A stretch of DNA of 64,000 nt from Eupeodes corollae (GCF_945859685.1 NC_079147.1:130759788-130823787), one strand, 5' to 3'. Shown: positions 12,760 to 24,940, counted from the first letter of the stretch. Program-made: numbers and translations. Notes: generated from the letters alone by a model not told the origin.

Positions 12760-14193
12760 CAGTGAGTGTCATTAATATTCGGTTTTTATTCTTAAACATA
12801 CTTTTGGTGTTTTTCTCGAAGTAAAAGTTTTATTTATGTTTGTTATTTGGTTATTTTATACATTAGTATATTATTCCATAAATATTTCGTTAAAAAAAGG
12901 TGCAAATTCGTTTTTTGTTTTCTTTGCTGAGTTTGACAGTTTGTCTATTCAAGAGTACCGTTAAAATAAAGTGTTCACTAGACGTTCGCATACATTTTTA
13001 AAACAATTTAGTGTAAGATCGTCTGGTTTTATTTAAAAAGTTAATCATGGGGCGCAAATAAAAAATGCAAGCCTTGAAAAAATAAATCTTGTTATTTTTC
13101 ACCATAATAAAAGTGAAACATACAAAAAATTGCTGATATTTTAGACAAACAATGTCGGTGATATTGTTCAGAGGTATAAAAGAGAATGAAGGATCGAACA
13201 ATGAAAGAAGAACGGTTTATAGTAAGACAAATTAAAGCAAATCCTTGTTTAAGTGCACCAAAAATTGTGCAAGAAGTGTTAATGGAATTAAAAATGAAAA
13301 TATCTGCATCAACCATAAAGACAATTGGCTACAATGGTCGTGGTGCCCGAAAAAAGATATTTATCAATATGCGCAACAGGCAAATTCGGATAGGGGAACA
13401 AAAATAAGGATGCAACTTGGTGGGATGATGTAATATTCGCTGACGAAAGTAAGTACAACCTCTTTGAATCGGATTGGAGAACTATGGTGTGGCGCAAGCC
13501 AATGAAGTGCTTAAAAGCAGGAACACAAAGCTAACAGTGGAGCATGGAGGCTGGCACATCATGGTTTTATTCGTCGACTGTATAATGAATAAGGAATACT
13601 ATTTTAGGGTCCTAAAAGAAAATGGGCATTTTAAGGAATTTCAAATTTTACCAGGACAACAACCCGAAGCACAAGACGCATTTTGTAAGCGAATGGCTTC
13701 TGTATAACTGTCCAAAAGTTATTCAAACACTTCCACAATCTCCAGACCTTAACCCAATCGAGAATTTGTGGGATGAATTGGACCGTCGAGTTCGCGAAAA
13801 CAATGTCTCGTCAATAAGTGCACTCAAGCAACGGCTCCAAGAAGAATAGAGCAAAAAAGGCATTGAATACCTTCAAAAAAATATGCCCAATCGACTGGAC
13901 GGAGTTTTATCCAATCAATCCAATCCAAACCAAAATATTAAAATTGTAAGAAAGATTAATTAAAAAGTTAATATGAGTATGTAATAAAAACCGAAAATTA
14001 ATGAAGTGTTATTTTTTGAGTTATCGTATTCTTTATTTATTTTATTTTGTTAATTTGCTATTTTAATTAGTAAATTTATATAATATTGGAATAATTAAAT
14101 ACAAAATTTTAAAGAAAACCTAGTTTTTAAAGTGAAAAGTAAAGTGTTTTATGAAAAGAACAAAAAAAAAACCAATTATAATGGCACTCACTG
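12760..14193 (+). mobile_element. Tc1-like DD34E transposon 2, ends identified
   Basis: The element starts CAGTGAGTGTCATTAA at 12760 after TA (12758-12759) and ends with the reverse complement of CAGTGAGTGCCATTAT at 14193, followed by TA. This gives a 1434-bp Tc1-like unit with TA target duplication and imperfect terminal inverted repeats over about 30 bp. A second inverted copy of the subterminal 'cattaatattcggttttt' block lies at about 13985-14005, suggesting repeated transposase-binding sites inside the right end. It carries a broken transposase (see 13047-13955). Confidence 0.85.
13047..13955 (+). pseudogene. Broken Tc1-like transposase 2 (DD34E)
   Basis: The likely start is ATGGGGCGC at 13047, with a stop three codons later. 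Recognisable parts are a paired-like DNA-binding region (MKEERFIVRQIKANPCLSAP, near 13201), the first catalytic Asp in VIFADESKYNLFESDW (near 13427), the second Asp in FYQDNNPKHKTHF (near 13640), and the catalytic Glu in SPDLNPIENLWDELDRR (near 13743). Exactly 34 residues separate the second Asp from the Glu, as in Tc1 proper. All three catalytic acids survive, but stops and frame changes near 13059, 13407 and 13533 make it inactive. Confidence 0.85.
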
Positions 14194-14199
14194 TACGTT

Positions 14200-14700
14200 T
14201 TACGTTCAATTTTCGATAAAAATGTTGACCCGTTTTTTAGATATCGATTTTTTAAAAAAGAATTTTAATATTTTTTATAAATCCAAAAAAGCTTGTACAA
14301 AAAAAATATTGAAAACGGTTCATTAGTTCATAAAAAAACTTAAAAACAAACTAATGGTTCTATGGTAAGTAACCTTTTGGAGCAATATACAAATATTTTT
14401 TTTTAATTGAAAGAAGCCATTTTAACACACAAAAAATTAGAGAAATTTTAATAAAAATGTGTAGGTAAGTTTTTGAGAAAATTCAAATTTTCGATTTCTG
14501 GAGAAAAAAAAAATTGTATAGTGCCAGTAGTTATTTTTAGTTTAACAAAAAACGCCTAACTTGAATCGCCTCTCAAAACCTTAATTTCCAAGTTTGAACT
14601 CAATCGACCCAATGGTTTGGCTGTAGAGGCGTGAACAGACGGACAAAATCGAAGGACAAACTTTACAAAAGCAATACCTGCCGTATTATGTTGCAAATAA
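14200..14700. repeat. Dispersed AT-rich repeat (shared with 33500-33870)
   Basis: The wording 'acccgttttttagatatcga' near 14230, with following 'aaatccaaaaaa', recurs in diverged form near 33505-33555. Both regions run on to a 'cagacggacaaaa' or 'cagacagttggacga' stretch (14637 and 33847). No coding potential is seen, so the family is an unnamed interspersed repeat. Confidence 0.4.
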
Positions 14701-14721
14701 AATCACAAAGTAAATGAGTTA

Positions 14722-14965
14722 CATCAAAAACACTATGAAGATATAAATCCCTCGCACGTATCACCCTTAAAACCCATTTGTTTACATTGTTGTATTTGTG
14801 GACAATTCGACGAGAAAAAATTGACGTTTTCTAGCATACATAAAATTACTTACTAAGTTTTTAGGGGAAATTTAATAAAATTAGAGGAGAAAACACACAC
14901 AACACATGCTTAAATGATTTATGAGTTCGATTTCCGGTTTAGCTTGTAGGCAAACCAATACTAGA
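14722..14965 (-). repeat. Interspersed repeat, inverted copy of 50275-50520
   Basis: Reverse-complemented, this segment follows 50275-50520 closely: 'ggtttgcctacaagctaaac' at one end, then 'actcataaa' and 'aaacaaatgggtttt', ending near 'gatttatatcttcata'. Two copies in opposite orientation, with matching order of blocks, indicate a transposon-like unit. I saw no protein in it. Confidence 0.6.
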
Positions 14966-15579
14966 GTGTTTTCGGTGCTGAATGAATCGAGTTTGCAGTT
15001 GAGCCAGATTGTCATTTGACATTTCGATTATATTTAAATTCAATCTTTCGATTCAGTGCCGCCATACTATACCTGGATTGAAATCTCGAATGGATAAATT
15101 ATTCTACTCTTGTAAACCAGGTAATTATCGTAAGCACCAGCCAGAATTTGAATTGAAAATGGTATAAGAATGCTTTTACTTACGTAGTTTGTTACGAAGT
15201 GTTATTTCGGGATGCGTTCGTTATTACCAAAAATATTCAATTACTAAGGTGGGAATCTTAGAGTGACATTCTGGTTGGCCTAAAATTTGGTTAATATGAG
15301 AAAGTGTCCGTAAAATAATGGAAAAACCAAACTCAAACTCGCATTAAGTTTAGTCATCAGACAGTTTAGTCGAAGACAAAGAAATCCTATCAAACAGAAT
15401 TTCAAGTGCTAAATTGTAACTTTGAAGTTGAAAATGCATTTTTTAGTTTGAAGGAAAGTTGAACGAAAAAATAAACATATAATGATTTTTAGTGTCTTAT
15501 TTTGTTCACTTAAATTATTTGCAAATACTCGCTGTAACTGGTAGGTTTTTGTGATTGGGATATTTTTTAGTTGTAATTA

Positions 15580-15935
15580 TGGTTTCTTTTCCTTTAAATT
15601 GAACTCTAATGCTTTGAGAAGTGTTTGTTCCTAATCTGATTTTGATCTGTTTGTTATATGCGTTACGAGGTTTCTCCTAATATGTCAAATAGCGATGATG
15701 CAAAGGACCGAATTTTCCTTATGTTATATACTATTGTATAAAAAACAAAAATTGTCTTCAATAGTTCGAGACCAGTCTATGCCAAAATGCCACAATTTGT
15801 TATTGTATTTGCTGGAGTGCATTAAGATCATGTGAGCCTGTTATCATTTCGTCTACATAGAAATCCGAAAGCAAAACCTTCTAGGGTTTGGATTCTAATT
15901 CATGTTTGTCTCGGTTCGGAAGTGGTAAGCGTATT
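15580..15935 (-). pseudogene. BEL/Pao-type LTR retrotransposon RT fragment
   Basis: On the minus strand near 15885-15810 a translation reads VLLSDFYVDEMITGSHDLNA, which matches the reverse-transcriptase catalytic neighbourhood of BEL/Pao elements (the family pattern is xDFYVDDxLTG). The second catalytic Asp is replaced by Glu. Downstream on the same strand a decayed IRSFASSLFDILGE resembles the later 'I..FDPLG' block of these polyproteins. Stops interrupt it and no LTRs are seen. Confidence 0.55.
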
Positions 15936-15984
15936 TTTAGAAATTATCATCAGTTTACCTTGACCCCAATTTCGTCCAAACATC

Positions 15985-16431
15985 CATCCAATTATTCGGA
16001 TACGCCGATGATATTGACATAGTTGAAGATCTAAGATAAAAGCCTGATGTCAGCGGAGCTTTTTTGAGCATTTGGACTGAAGCGGAGAATATGGGTTAAA
16101 TGGTCAATGAAGGCAAGACCAAGTATATACTGTGATCAAGAAGGACATTGAACGAAGCCGCCTTGGAAGGCAATTGATTAGTAGAGTCCTCCTTCCAGCA
16201 TCTAAAGTCAACTATAAGACACTCACTATCGCGGTTCTCAGCTATGGCGCTGAAGCTTTGACCTTTTTAAAGAAAGATGAGAATATCTTAGGATCCTTCT
16301 TGAGAGAGATTTTTCCGGTTGATTTTTGGTCCCGTTTGTATAGAACAGCGTATTGTTGGGGCGCCGCAGGTGCGAGAGGACTTGGAACAACTTGGAATGC
16401 GAAACAGGAGACAGCTGGCTAGGGACCGAGC
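15985..16431 (+). pseudogene. 3' end of a LINE reverse transcriptase (YADDIDIV type)
   Basis: The translation starts QLFGYADDIDIVEDLR, containing the Y-A-D-D core of the reverse transcriptase, then NEGKTKYIL, YKTLTIAVLSYGAEAL and APQVREDLEQLGMRNRRQLA followed by RDRA. This is the tail of the LINE ORF also present on the minus strand at 47241-49265. Several stops and one large internal loss (after about 16135) mark it as dead. At 16431 the coding sequence stops abruptly after 'gaccgagct' and passes into the (ATT)n array; the related copy continues for about 14 more codons to its stop. Confidence 0.75.
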
Positions 16432-17355
<924 letters not shown>

Positions 17356-17799
17356 TTATGCGTTTTTCGGATTTAATATATAAATGGCACAATTTCTAAT
17401 CTGTTATATTTTTACCTCCTTAATCGGCTATGTTTTGAAAGAGGAAGTCATTCAAATCAAATATTTAGACCAAGCCTTGCTAGCGTTCTAAGAAAAAACT
17501 AATAACTTAAGTTCTTATTTGACCTTTTAAAATATGTTAAATTAAGGTTATGCTATTTTAATTTTGTCAGCCTCCTTAACAGAACAATTTTAGGCGGTGT
17601 CCTAAAACTAGTTCTTATGTTAAGTGTGTGACACCCTGCTTAAAAGTCTCGTCTAATGAATGATTTTAATCAGAATTTAAGCTTATCATGCACTTTCTTA
17701 TAAGTCAGTAGCCCACTGTAAGGTTCCTTATCTCATCATTTTAAGAATAAGCTATTAATTAATTTGTGTTGCATTTTTTCTAAAAAGTTTCGAAGCCGA

Positions 17800-18340
17800 A
17801 AAAAGTGGGTCACTGATTTCGTCCGTCTGTGTGTCTGTACGTCCATGTCTACAGCCCAAACAACTTTTTTGGTTTCTTGACTTGGTTTATTTTTCTCAAG
17901 AACTATTAAAGCGATTTTATTAATTTGTTTGCAAAATCTCTTATAATGTCTTAATAGTTCTTAAGTAAACGTTTGGTTATTTTTTCTTGAATTTAAAAAA
18001 AAAATATATTTTTTTTTCAATACTCGATAACTCAGAAGGGAACAACATTTTTAACAAAATTCGAAATATAAGCACTACAGAACTGCATGTCAAAACCAAT
18101 TTCAAGAAAATATTGAAAAATTGTATATATTAAAATAAAATTTAAAAATAGATCAAACGATTTTCGACAAAAATGAAATAAATTAAAGTGTTTCAATTAA
18201 TTTAATTGCATTTAACTTTTTGGAGAAAAACTTATTTTATAGGCGAATTTTTAAAAAAGTTCTATTTGTAAACAGTCTTGGGATACAGGAGCAAGTTCGT
18301 GCGACCAATTGTATAAATTGGTAAGAGTCTTTTTTTTGGA
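17800..18340 (+). repeat. AT-rich dispersed repeat with 'cgtccgtctgtgtgtctg' head
   Basis: The block opens with a gtccgtctgtgtgtctgtacg stretch near 17820 and continues with 'ctcaagaactattaaagcga' and A/T-rich spacer. It resembles the opening of the tandem repeat region at 23465-24900 and a smaller one at 18690-18850. No ORF of note. Bases 17356-17800 and 18340-18690 show nothing recognisable. Confidence 0.4.
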
Positions 18341-18689
18341 AAAAAATAGTTGACGTTCAATTAAGTAAGACATATACATATTTTCTGTATATTATGAATC
18401 ATAGACCGAGAAGAGTATGGTTACTTTTTTATTTAAATATGAATAAATCTTCCGTTATAAAATTGTCTGCATTTTTTTAAAGTCATATAAGTCTACCTTT
18501 CTTTATAAGCATAATTCAAGCAACTGTAAATGTGCAGTTACAATTGGTTAGAGGTCTTCAATAGACTTTCTTGCAATAAGCGTTAATTTGTCCTTTATAA
18601 GACATTATAGAAAAGATAAAAGTATTTTAGTCATGAAAATGCAATAAAAAAAGCATAATTTTAAGATGCCTAGAACCTAAATAAAAATG

Positions 18690-18860
18690 TTTGGAGAGAT
18701 ATCTGTATGTCCGTGTGTACGTATATATGTACTTTCAAGTACATGTAAAGATAATAAAGATACATTGCTAGAAAAAATGTATGTTCGGTTCAAAAATCTC
18801 GAGAATAAATGAAGGTATTGTGTGGGCCGCATCCTACCCTTTTTTGGTTTATGTTTACTT
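18690..18860 (+). repeat. Short member of the same dispersed family
   Basis: It opens 'atctgtatgtccgtgtgtac' and closes 'gtgtgggccgcatcctaccc' near 18820. The same closing phrase ('gtgtgggtcgcatcccagcc') ends the tandem repeat region near 24935, so head and tail both match. Non-coding. Confidence 0.45.
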
Positions 18861-19125
18861 GGGATTTAAACATTTTTAAAGATGGCCTTTTTGACCTTAA
18901 ATTATCATTATTTATGAGTCGTGTGCAACGTTAATATAGAAAATATATGTACATACAAGTACATTTTAATAGAGCCTGATTAAAATTTTTGACACTAAAC
19001 AATTGTATATAATAATAAATAAAAAGTTTGTAATGAACTTTATTATCCATGAATATAATTTACTTAGTTTTGATTTCATTTTGCACTTAACAAATCTATT
19101 TATTTAAACAATGTAGATATATAAT

Positions 19126-19216
19126 GACATGACTCACACACAGGAATGGTTCAGAGCTATAAGCCAAAAAACCCTGGTTCTCTATCGACTGTTGAGTCAT
19201 CTTATTTACTTATTTT
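19126..19216 (+). repeat. SINE 3' part
   Basis: 'actcacacacaggaatggtt' followed by 'gagctataagcc' and 'ccctggttctc' is the tail half of the tRNA-derived SINE. The tRNA-like head is missing. Confidence 0.65.
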
Positions 19217-19496
19217 ATTTTTATGTAATACAAATATGGACTTAGTTTGTCTTGGTTTTTATATTCCATAATTTAGTTATTGAAGAAAGTTTTATAAGTC
19301 AATTTAAAGCTTAAATACCGTTAATTTTCTTTAAAATTTAAAATATATTTGGTTGTATTTTAAAATTGAACTTGTTATTAATGTTTATTACAAAATTTAC
19401 AAACACAAGCTCTTGATTAATTGGAAATGTGTTAATATTAACTTATATCACTTTCAAAAACAACAGTTAATTTATTAAAATATGTAGGGACTTGCC

Positions 19497-19675
19497 AAAC
19501 ATTTTATTTTGCAAATAAAATGGAAATATGTGTGCATTAGGGTGCTTATTTTTGAAATCTCAAACCAAACATGAGTTAGAATTTTGTATGACTACAAATC
19601 TTTCATGTATCATTTATTTTGCAAATAAAATAGAAATATGTGTGCATTAGGGTGCTTATTTTTGAAATCTCAAAA
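19497..19675 (+). repeat. Direct duplication of a 64-bp block
   Basis: The block 'tttgcaaataaaatggaaat...tgcattagggtgcttatttt' at about 19502-19564 recurs at about 19613-19674 with only small changes, 111 bp apart. An inverted version of its 'cattagggtgctt' core lies at about 20254-20268 ('aagcaccctaatg'), so the second copy and that site may be the ends of an unidentified element containing a SINE pair. Confidence 0.7.
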
Positions 19676-19809
19676 AATTACCGGAATAACTTGCCTACGG
19701 TATTTTAAATGTTCCAATATTTAAAATTGTTCCATGCACTTTTTTTGAGTCCTCGCATTTTCGAAACAATGACAGAAAAAAGTTGTTAAGAGTTAAGGAT
19801 AAATACAAA

Positions 19810-19898
19810 TTAGGTGGCACAACAGTCCATGAAGACCAGGGCCTATTGACTTACAACTCTCAACCATTCCTGTATGCGAGTAATGTTGTCAGAGATGG
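19810..19898 (-). repeat. SINE 3' tail, inverted, head-to-head with next copy
   Basis: In reverse complement the stretch reads 'ctctgacaacattactcgca', 'caggaatggttgagagttgt' and so on to 'gttgtgccacctaa', the last third of the SINE. It abuts a plus-strand SINE that lacks exactly this tail. Confidence 0.75.
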
Positions 19899-20115
19899 AT
19901 GTAGTGGTTAGTGCGTTGGACTGTCATGCAAGGGGTCTTGGGTTCAATCCCTGCCTGTACCACCTAACTTTTTTCACGGGTAATGCCTCTTGCTAGGAAT
20001 TGACAAATCCTCCAAGAGTAATTCTTGTCATGAAAAGTGCTTTCTCAAAATAGCCCTTCGGACTCAGCATATAAAATGTAGGTCCCTTCCATCTCTGACA
20101 AGAGTTGAGGATAAA
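19899..20115 (+). repeat. tRNA-derived SINE, head and body
   Basis: The 5' part looks like a pol III promoter: an A-box-like 'tagtggttagtgcgttgg' (19902) and a B-box 'gggttcaatcc' (19940) spaced as in a tRNA gene. The body contains 'tgacaaatcctccaagagta' and 'tgtcatgaaaagtgctttct'. It ends at 'ccatctctgac', where the tail should follow, and then runs into unique DNA. The box sequences are characteristic; the parent tRNA cannot be named from this copy. Confidence 0.8.
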
Positions 20116-21624
20116 CCGCTTTAAAAACTTTTATAAAGCGCTCAATTTTATGAAATGCACACAACAAATGACTTATTAATACTAAGGGTTTAAATTTTCA
20201 GGGTATTATTTTATTTTAAGATTTGTAGCAAAAAATAGTCACAAAAAGAAGCACCCTAATGTACATTTACTTTTCAATCTTTAATCGCCGGCATTTATTC
20301 CACACACTAAGACAGGAAAGTGTAAGATACATTTTTATGTAGATGTACATATATTTGAACTATTGGGTATTGAGCTTCCACGAACTGGCTTACGCGACAC
20401 ATGAAGGCGAATCAATGAAAACGAAAGACCTGAGCAGAAAACTTGTTTTGAGAGAAGTTTATATGCAGTAAAAATTCGAATGGTATTTCGCTCTTTGTTG
20501 CGTATGTATGCATACTTCAATCTCAGTTTTCTTACTACAACAGGGTGTGCTATAAAAAATGTATTGAAATAATAACTAAATAAATAATATAAAATTATTT
20601 ATTTAAAATTGCATATGTGAACAGCTGCGGCCAAATAAAGTATATTTTAAATTATTCGCTTATACTCGTACACAAAGCAAGTTTTTTGCCATACTGTTTT
20701 TTTGGTATGCTTATGTGATCAAGTATAATTGTTAATTAATTTCCAAGAAAATGTAGTACAATGCACCTTAAGCTAAGCTAGTTCTTTAATTAAAGTTTTC
20801 ATTTCAATATCGGTTAAGTTGTGATAACTCAACATCTCTATTTTAAAACATGTATTTTGGTATAAGTAAATTATATTTTTTTATTTTACTTTATTAACTA
20901 CATTTAGGATGATTTGAATGGTTGTATTTTGTCGACTTTTTTTCTACGTGTCTGGTTTTTAAATAACAAGAAAACAAGATACCAAAGAGGACAAAATCTA
21001 GCAACAATCTATCTTACCTATCCGCCAACGACCTCCATACATTTCTATACCAAACTAATTATATTTAGTTGGAATTCGTACCCTGTTCAGTGACGACGAT
21101 CCGATCGCGGTGCAAGTCAATGGTGCGTTAATATTTCCGTGACCCAAAATAAAACACCAATTGATCAATAATAACTTATATTTTTTTTGTATATATTTTT
21201 GAAAAACAAGTGTTCATGTGAATGCATTAACTTCAATCCTTAAATAACAATTTATTTGATAAAGTTATTGATTACATGTATATGTATATACATACTCAAG
21301 TATGTACATTAACATTAATTAATACATTTTCCTTTCTGCTTCGTCTTTTCTTTTAGAGCATACGAATATATGTATATTAAAAAAAATATTATTATTTCAA
21401 AATGTAAAGGGAGTTGCCATTCTTGTCAAACGAAAGAAAAACAGAATTAATACTTTCTAAACTTGTGTGACCGTATAAGTTTATATAACCGGTCAAAAAG
21501 AAAAATATGTTTTGTCTAGAAATACAAAGTGAAAATAGAAAATTTTTAAAGTTTTAAATAATAGTAAACAGGTACACGAAGGCAATATTTTAAACCAGTT
21601 ATTTATTTATTTTAAAACAAAAAC
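20116..21624. other. Upstream region of the receptor gene
   Basis: About 1.5 kb of AT-rich DNA precedes the first coding exon. I see no convincing TATA or initiator pair that can be assigned. A non-coding 5' exon could end anywhere here. One possible splice acceptor, aaaccag at 21591-21597, lies just before the start codon. Confidence 0.3.
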
Positions 21625-21802
21625 ATGAACATGTGTTCTAACAAAAGAAAAAAAAGCGAATTCGTAGTCATAACTTTTGGATTACTTCTGCTTGGATATG
21701 TAGCTGCTGACAATGCAGATCTTGGATCCGGTTTAACAGTGACTGAATCTATCTCAACAACACCTAATTTGTTGCATATTTTCTCCACTGATTTAGAAAA
21801 TG
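21625..21802 (+). CDS. VWFC/FNIII transmembrane receptor, exon 1 (signal peptide)
   Basis: This is the first coding exon of the large gene (21625-46728) whose nine exons join to 1452 codons. It starts ATG at 21625, has a basic stretch (NKRKK) and then a hydrophobic signal sequence FVVITFGLLLLGYVAA, so the product enters the secretory pathway. The exon ends at a strong donor, aaatg|gtgagt, in phase 1. Joining to the exon at 28552 gives ..DLEN-D-TNTISPES.., keeping the frame. The architecture (signal, Thr/Ser-rich, VWFC x4, FNIII x3, TM, short tail) resembles the insect proteins annotated as 'putative epidermal cell surface receptor'. I recall that family name from annotations and could not verify it. 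Confidence 0.85.
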
Positions 21803-23464
21803 GTGAGTACATATTTCAATTGGGATTTCATTATTTGTATTTGGTTTGGCTAAAACAAATACACCTGAAACTTGTTGAACAAATATGCTTACATAAAAGT
21901 TATGATAGCAAGTAATGAATTAAACTAAATTATTGTTTCTATTTATATGTTTTACTTTATCAGAGATAAAACATTTGCAGTTAAAATTACATATTCAATG
22001 CATAAATAATATTTTTGCTATTTATAAAAGAAACAAAATACAAATCGGTTGAAATTACTGCCTACGTTTCAAAATGGAATATCATGGGTAACAAGTCTTA
22101 AACGGGTTTCAAATGGTGGAATAAATTAATCTGCAAAAAAGGTAGTAATCCATTCATGAGTAATCTTTTTTTCTTTATCGTTGTTGTTTTTTCCATCGTC
22201 TCAGTTAAAAAGAAATTTTTAAATTAAAGTTAAAAGGTAAAAACAACAACGTTTTTTTTTCAAACCAATTTTGTCTAAGTTTTTAATTTACTTCCTACTA
22301 TTTCGATTGGTTAGATCCTTCGGCATGACATATGAAACATAGACCATCCATCCCAAATAAATCTTCCAACACAATCACTCTACTTAAAGTTATAATTTAG
22401 TTTAGTTGGCTTTTTATTTATCGTTGTTTAAACAACATAATACAACATTTGTTTTTAGTCAGAAAGTCTTTGAATTTTGGCAGAAAGCCGTCTACCAGGT
22501 TCACGTTTTATCTATTTATTATTATTATTATTAATTTAGTTTTTGTAATAAAAATTAATAAAATGTTAAATTTAATTACTTATACTAACTTTTGTTTTCT
22601 AAAAATCTCCTCGCACTCGTTGCCTTTAGAGCTTTTGTGGTATATATACAAACTTTATCCCAACCGTTGTCACCATTTAAAATATCTATCAGAGCTAATT
22701 TTTCAACATATTTACTCCAAAATAAATTGTTCGTATTTCGCTAATATGTATTTGGCATACCCCAACAAAATGAAATACATCCTTCCTTCACGGAGGTTGC
22801 AAAGGTCTCATAAAGTAGGAAGGTCCGATTAATGAGGCACGAGTTTAACTGGATTAATTCCATGATTTATCAGTAATACAATACTAGCTTTTTTCTATCA
22901 TATGTCCTCAGGTAATTCTTAGCTGACATTTCTCAAAATAATAGGCGAATATCCTGTCTTTGGGTGAATCTATATATAGTTTGGTGTAATTTGGGACAAA
23001 CTAAATAAACGTACGGGCTAAAAATATCCTTATTACCAAATGTGTGAAGCATATAGAAGAATAGAATAAGGGTTATACATTTGTTTTTAATACAACTGTT
23101 ACAGTTGAACTGACAGCCCGTTTGGCTTCTGATAGTTTATTTTTGAAATGTTTTGCCATATTTAGGTTGGATGTTATCAGAATACAAAGATACTTGTAAC
23201 TTTAAAAGGATGCCTATGGTAATGCCTCGATTCTTGAGAATCTACCTCCACCATTTCTAGACATGATTACGAAATATTACACTATATTGTCTATTTTTTA
23301 AGTATGATGATATCCGTTTTAAAAAAATAGTCGTTAAAACCTTAACGAAACAGTTCAAAAAATATTGTTTTATTAACTTCTCATAGGAAGTTATTGTAAT
23401 GGGTCCGATTTCATTTCTCGACGTTTCAAGGTCCATAGAGTCGAAATAAAAGATTTTTAGAAAG

Positions 23465-23535
23465 ATGTCTGTGCGTGCGTGTGTACGTACGTTCGTACGT
23501 CCGTACGTCCATACGTCCGTACGTTCGCGATGTTT
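23465..23535 (+). repeat. Degenerate (tacgtccg)n microsatellite
   Basis: A run of imperfect 'gtacgtacgttcgtacgtcc' units sits at the head of the following satellite. The same type of head, gtccgtctgtgtgtctg, precedes related repeats at 17820 and 18700. Confidence 0.75.
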
Positions 23536-23699
23536 TTTTCGTCCTCCATAGCTCAAGAACCAGAAGAGATATCAACTTCAAATAAATTTTTTATACAGAT
23601 AATAAGGCAGAAAGATGCAGAAAGGGCTCTCAAGAAAATTGCGTGGGTGGTTTTTTTACCATAGCAGTTTGAAAAAAAGGTGAAAATTTTGGTTAACCC

Positions 23700-24940
23700 C
23701 AAATATCTTACGAACCAAAAACGCTAGAGACTTGAATTAAATTTTATATAATATATATAACGTGATACCAAACAGGTATATTTTTGAAAAAAATCAATAT
23801 TACGGTTTTTTTATAAATCAATAAAACTTAAAAAAAAAATTGTCACCTCCAAAATTTTACGACTGAAATATGATTTCATCTCTAAAACAATTTTGTGCAA
23901 CGAAGAATAATGTTTTTGACATCTGATAAAATTTTGAGAAAAATCTAATTGACAGTTTTTTTTATAAAAAATTGAAATCTAAAAAAAACAATACTCAAAG
24001 TTCGTAAAAATTGAATATCGATTCAAATATCTTTTCAAAAACTTGAAATTAAGGTTTCAAGTTTATTTTATCTCATGAGAAATATTGTTGAAAAAAATCG
24101 AATTGACAGTTTTTTACAAAAAAATAAAAACCTAAAAAAAATGTATAAAAAATGGTAAAAATTGATTTTCGACTCAAATATCTTTTCAAAACTTTGAGAT
24201 ATTGGCTTTAATTTACTTTAATCTTTCAAAAAAAATTTTTTGTTGTCAACATTCAGTTAAAGTTTGAAAAAAATCGAATTGGCAGTTTTTTTACAAAAAA
24301 TTAAGAACCGAAAAAAAAATTAACAAAAGTTGGTAAAAAATGATTTTCGGCTCAAATATCTTTTAAAAGCTTTGAGATAATAGCTTCTAAGTAATTTTTT
24401 CTTATAGGAAATATTGTTTTCAACATTAGGACACATTTTGTGAAAAATCGAATTGACAGTTTTCTTACAAGAAATAAAAACCTAAAAACAAAATGTTTTA
24501 TACATTTGGTAAAAATTGATTTTCGACTCAAATATCTCTTCAAAAATTTTAAATATTGGCTTCAAACTAATTTTATCTTATAAGAAATATTGTTTTCAAC
24601 ATTTGGTAAAATTTTTAAAAAATTCGAATTGACAGTTTTTTTTTACAAAATATCTAACTCTAAAAAAAAACAATACTAAAACTTGGTAAAAATTTACTTT
24701 CGGCTCAAATAGCTTTTCAAAAATTAAAAATATTAGCTTATTTCACAGAAAATATTGTTTTCAATATTCATTAATTTTTATATAAAAATCCAACAGTCGG
24801 TTTTTTCATAAAAAATAAAATCTACAAAAAATAGTACGCAAATTTGGTAAAAATTGATACGAGTACATATAGACAAACTTTAAAGCAAGACAAATCGACA
24901 GACGGGATGGGAAGTTATCAGTGTGGGTCGCATCCCAGCC
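23700..24940 (+). repeat. Diverged tandem repeat, about 7 units of 150-176 bp
   Basis: The phrase 'aaaaatcgaattgacagttt' with variants recurs near 23800, 23948, 24102, 24275, 24449, 24625 and 24788. Each is followed by A-rich spacer, 'ttgattttcgactcaaatat', and a 'gaaatattgttttcaacatt' block. Unit spacing grows from about 148 to 176 bp. The array ends in 'gtgtgggtcgcatcccagcc'. It is non-coding, and its diverged units argue that it is old. Confidence 0.8.

Noticed and set aside
19899..19975. Free-standing tRNA gene suggested by A- and B-box sequences
   Set aside because: The same boxes recur in several copies with a common non-tRNA body and tail, so this is a SINE head. I could not fold a complete cloverleaf with a convincing acceptor stem.
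22449..22832. 127-codon open frame in receptor intron 1
   Set aside because: Its composition is AT-driven (many F, I, Y, K, N), with no motif, no splice logic and no repeat match. It is probably chance.
23465..24940. CRISPR-like array of regularly spaced repeats
   Set aside because: The repeated blocks are diverged and contiguous with equally repeated spacers in an animal-type intron. It is a tandem satellite.
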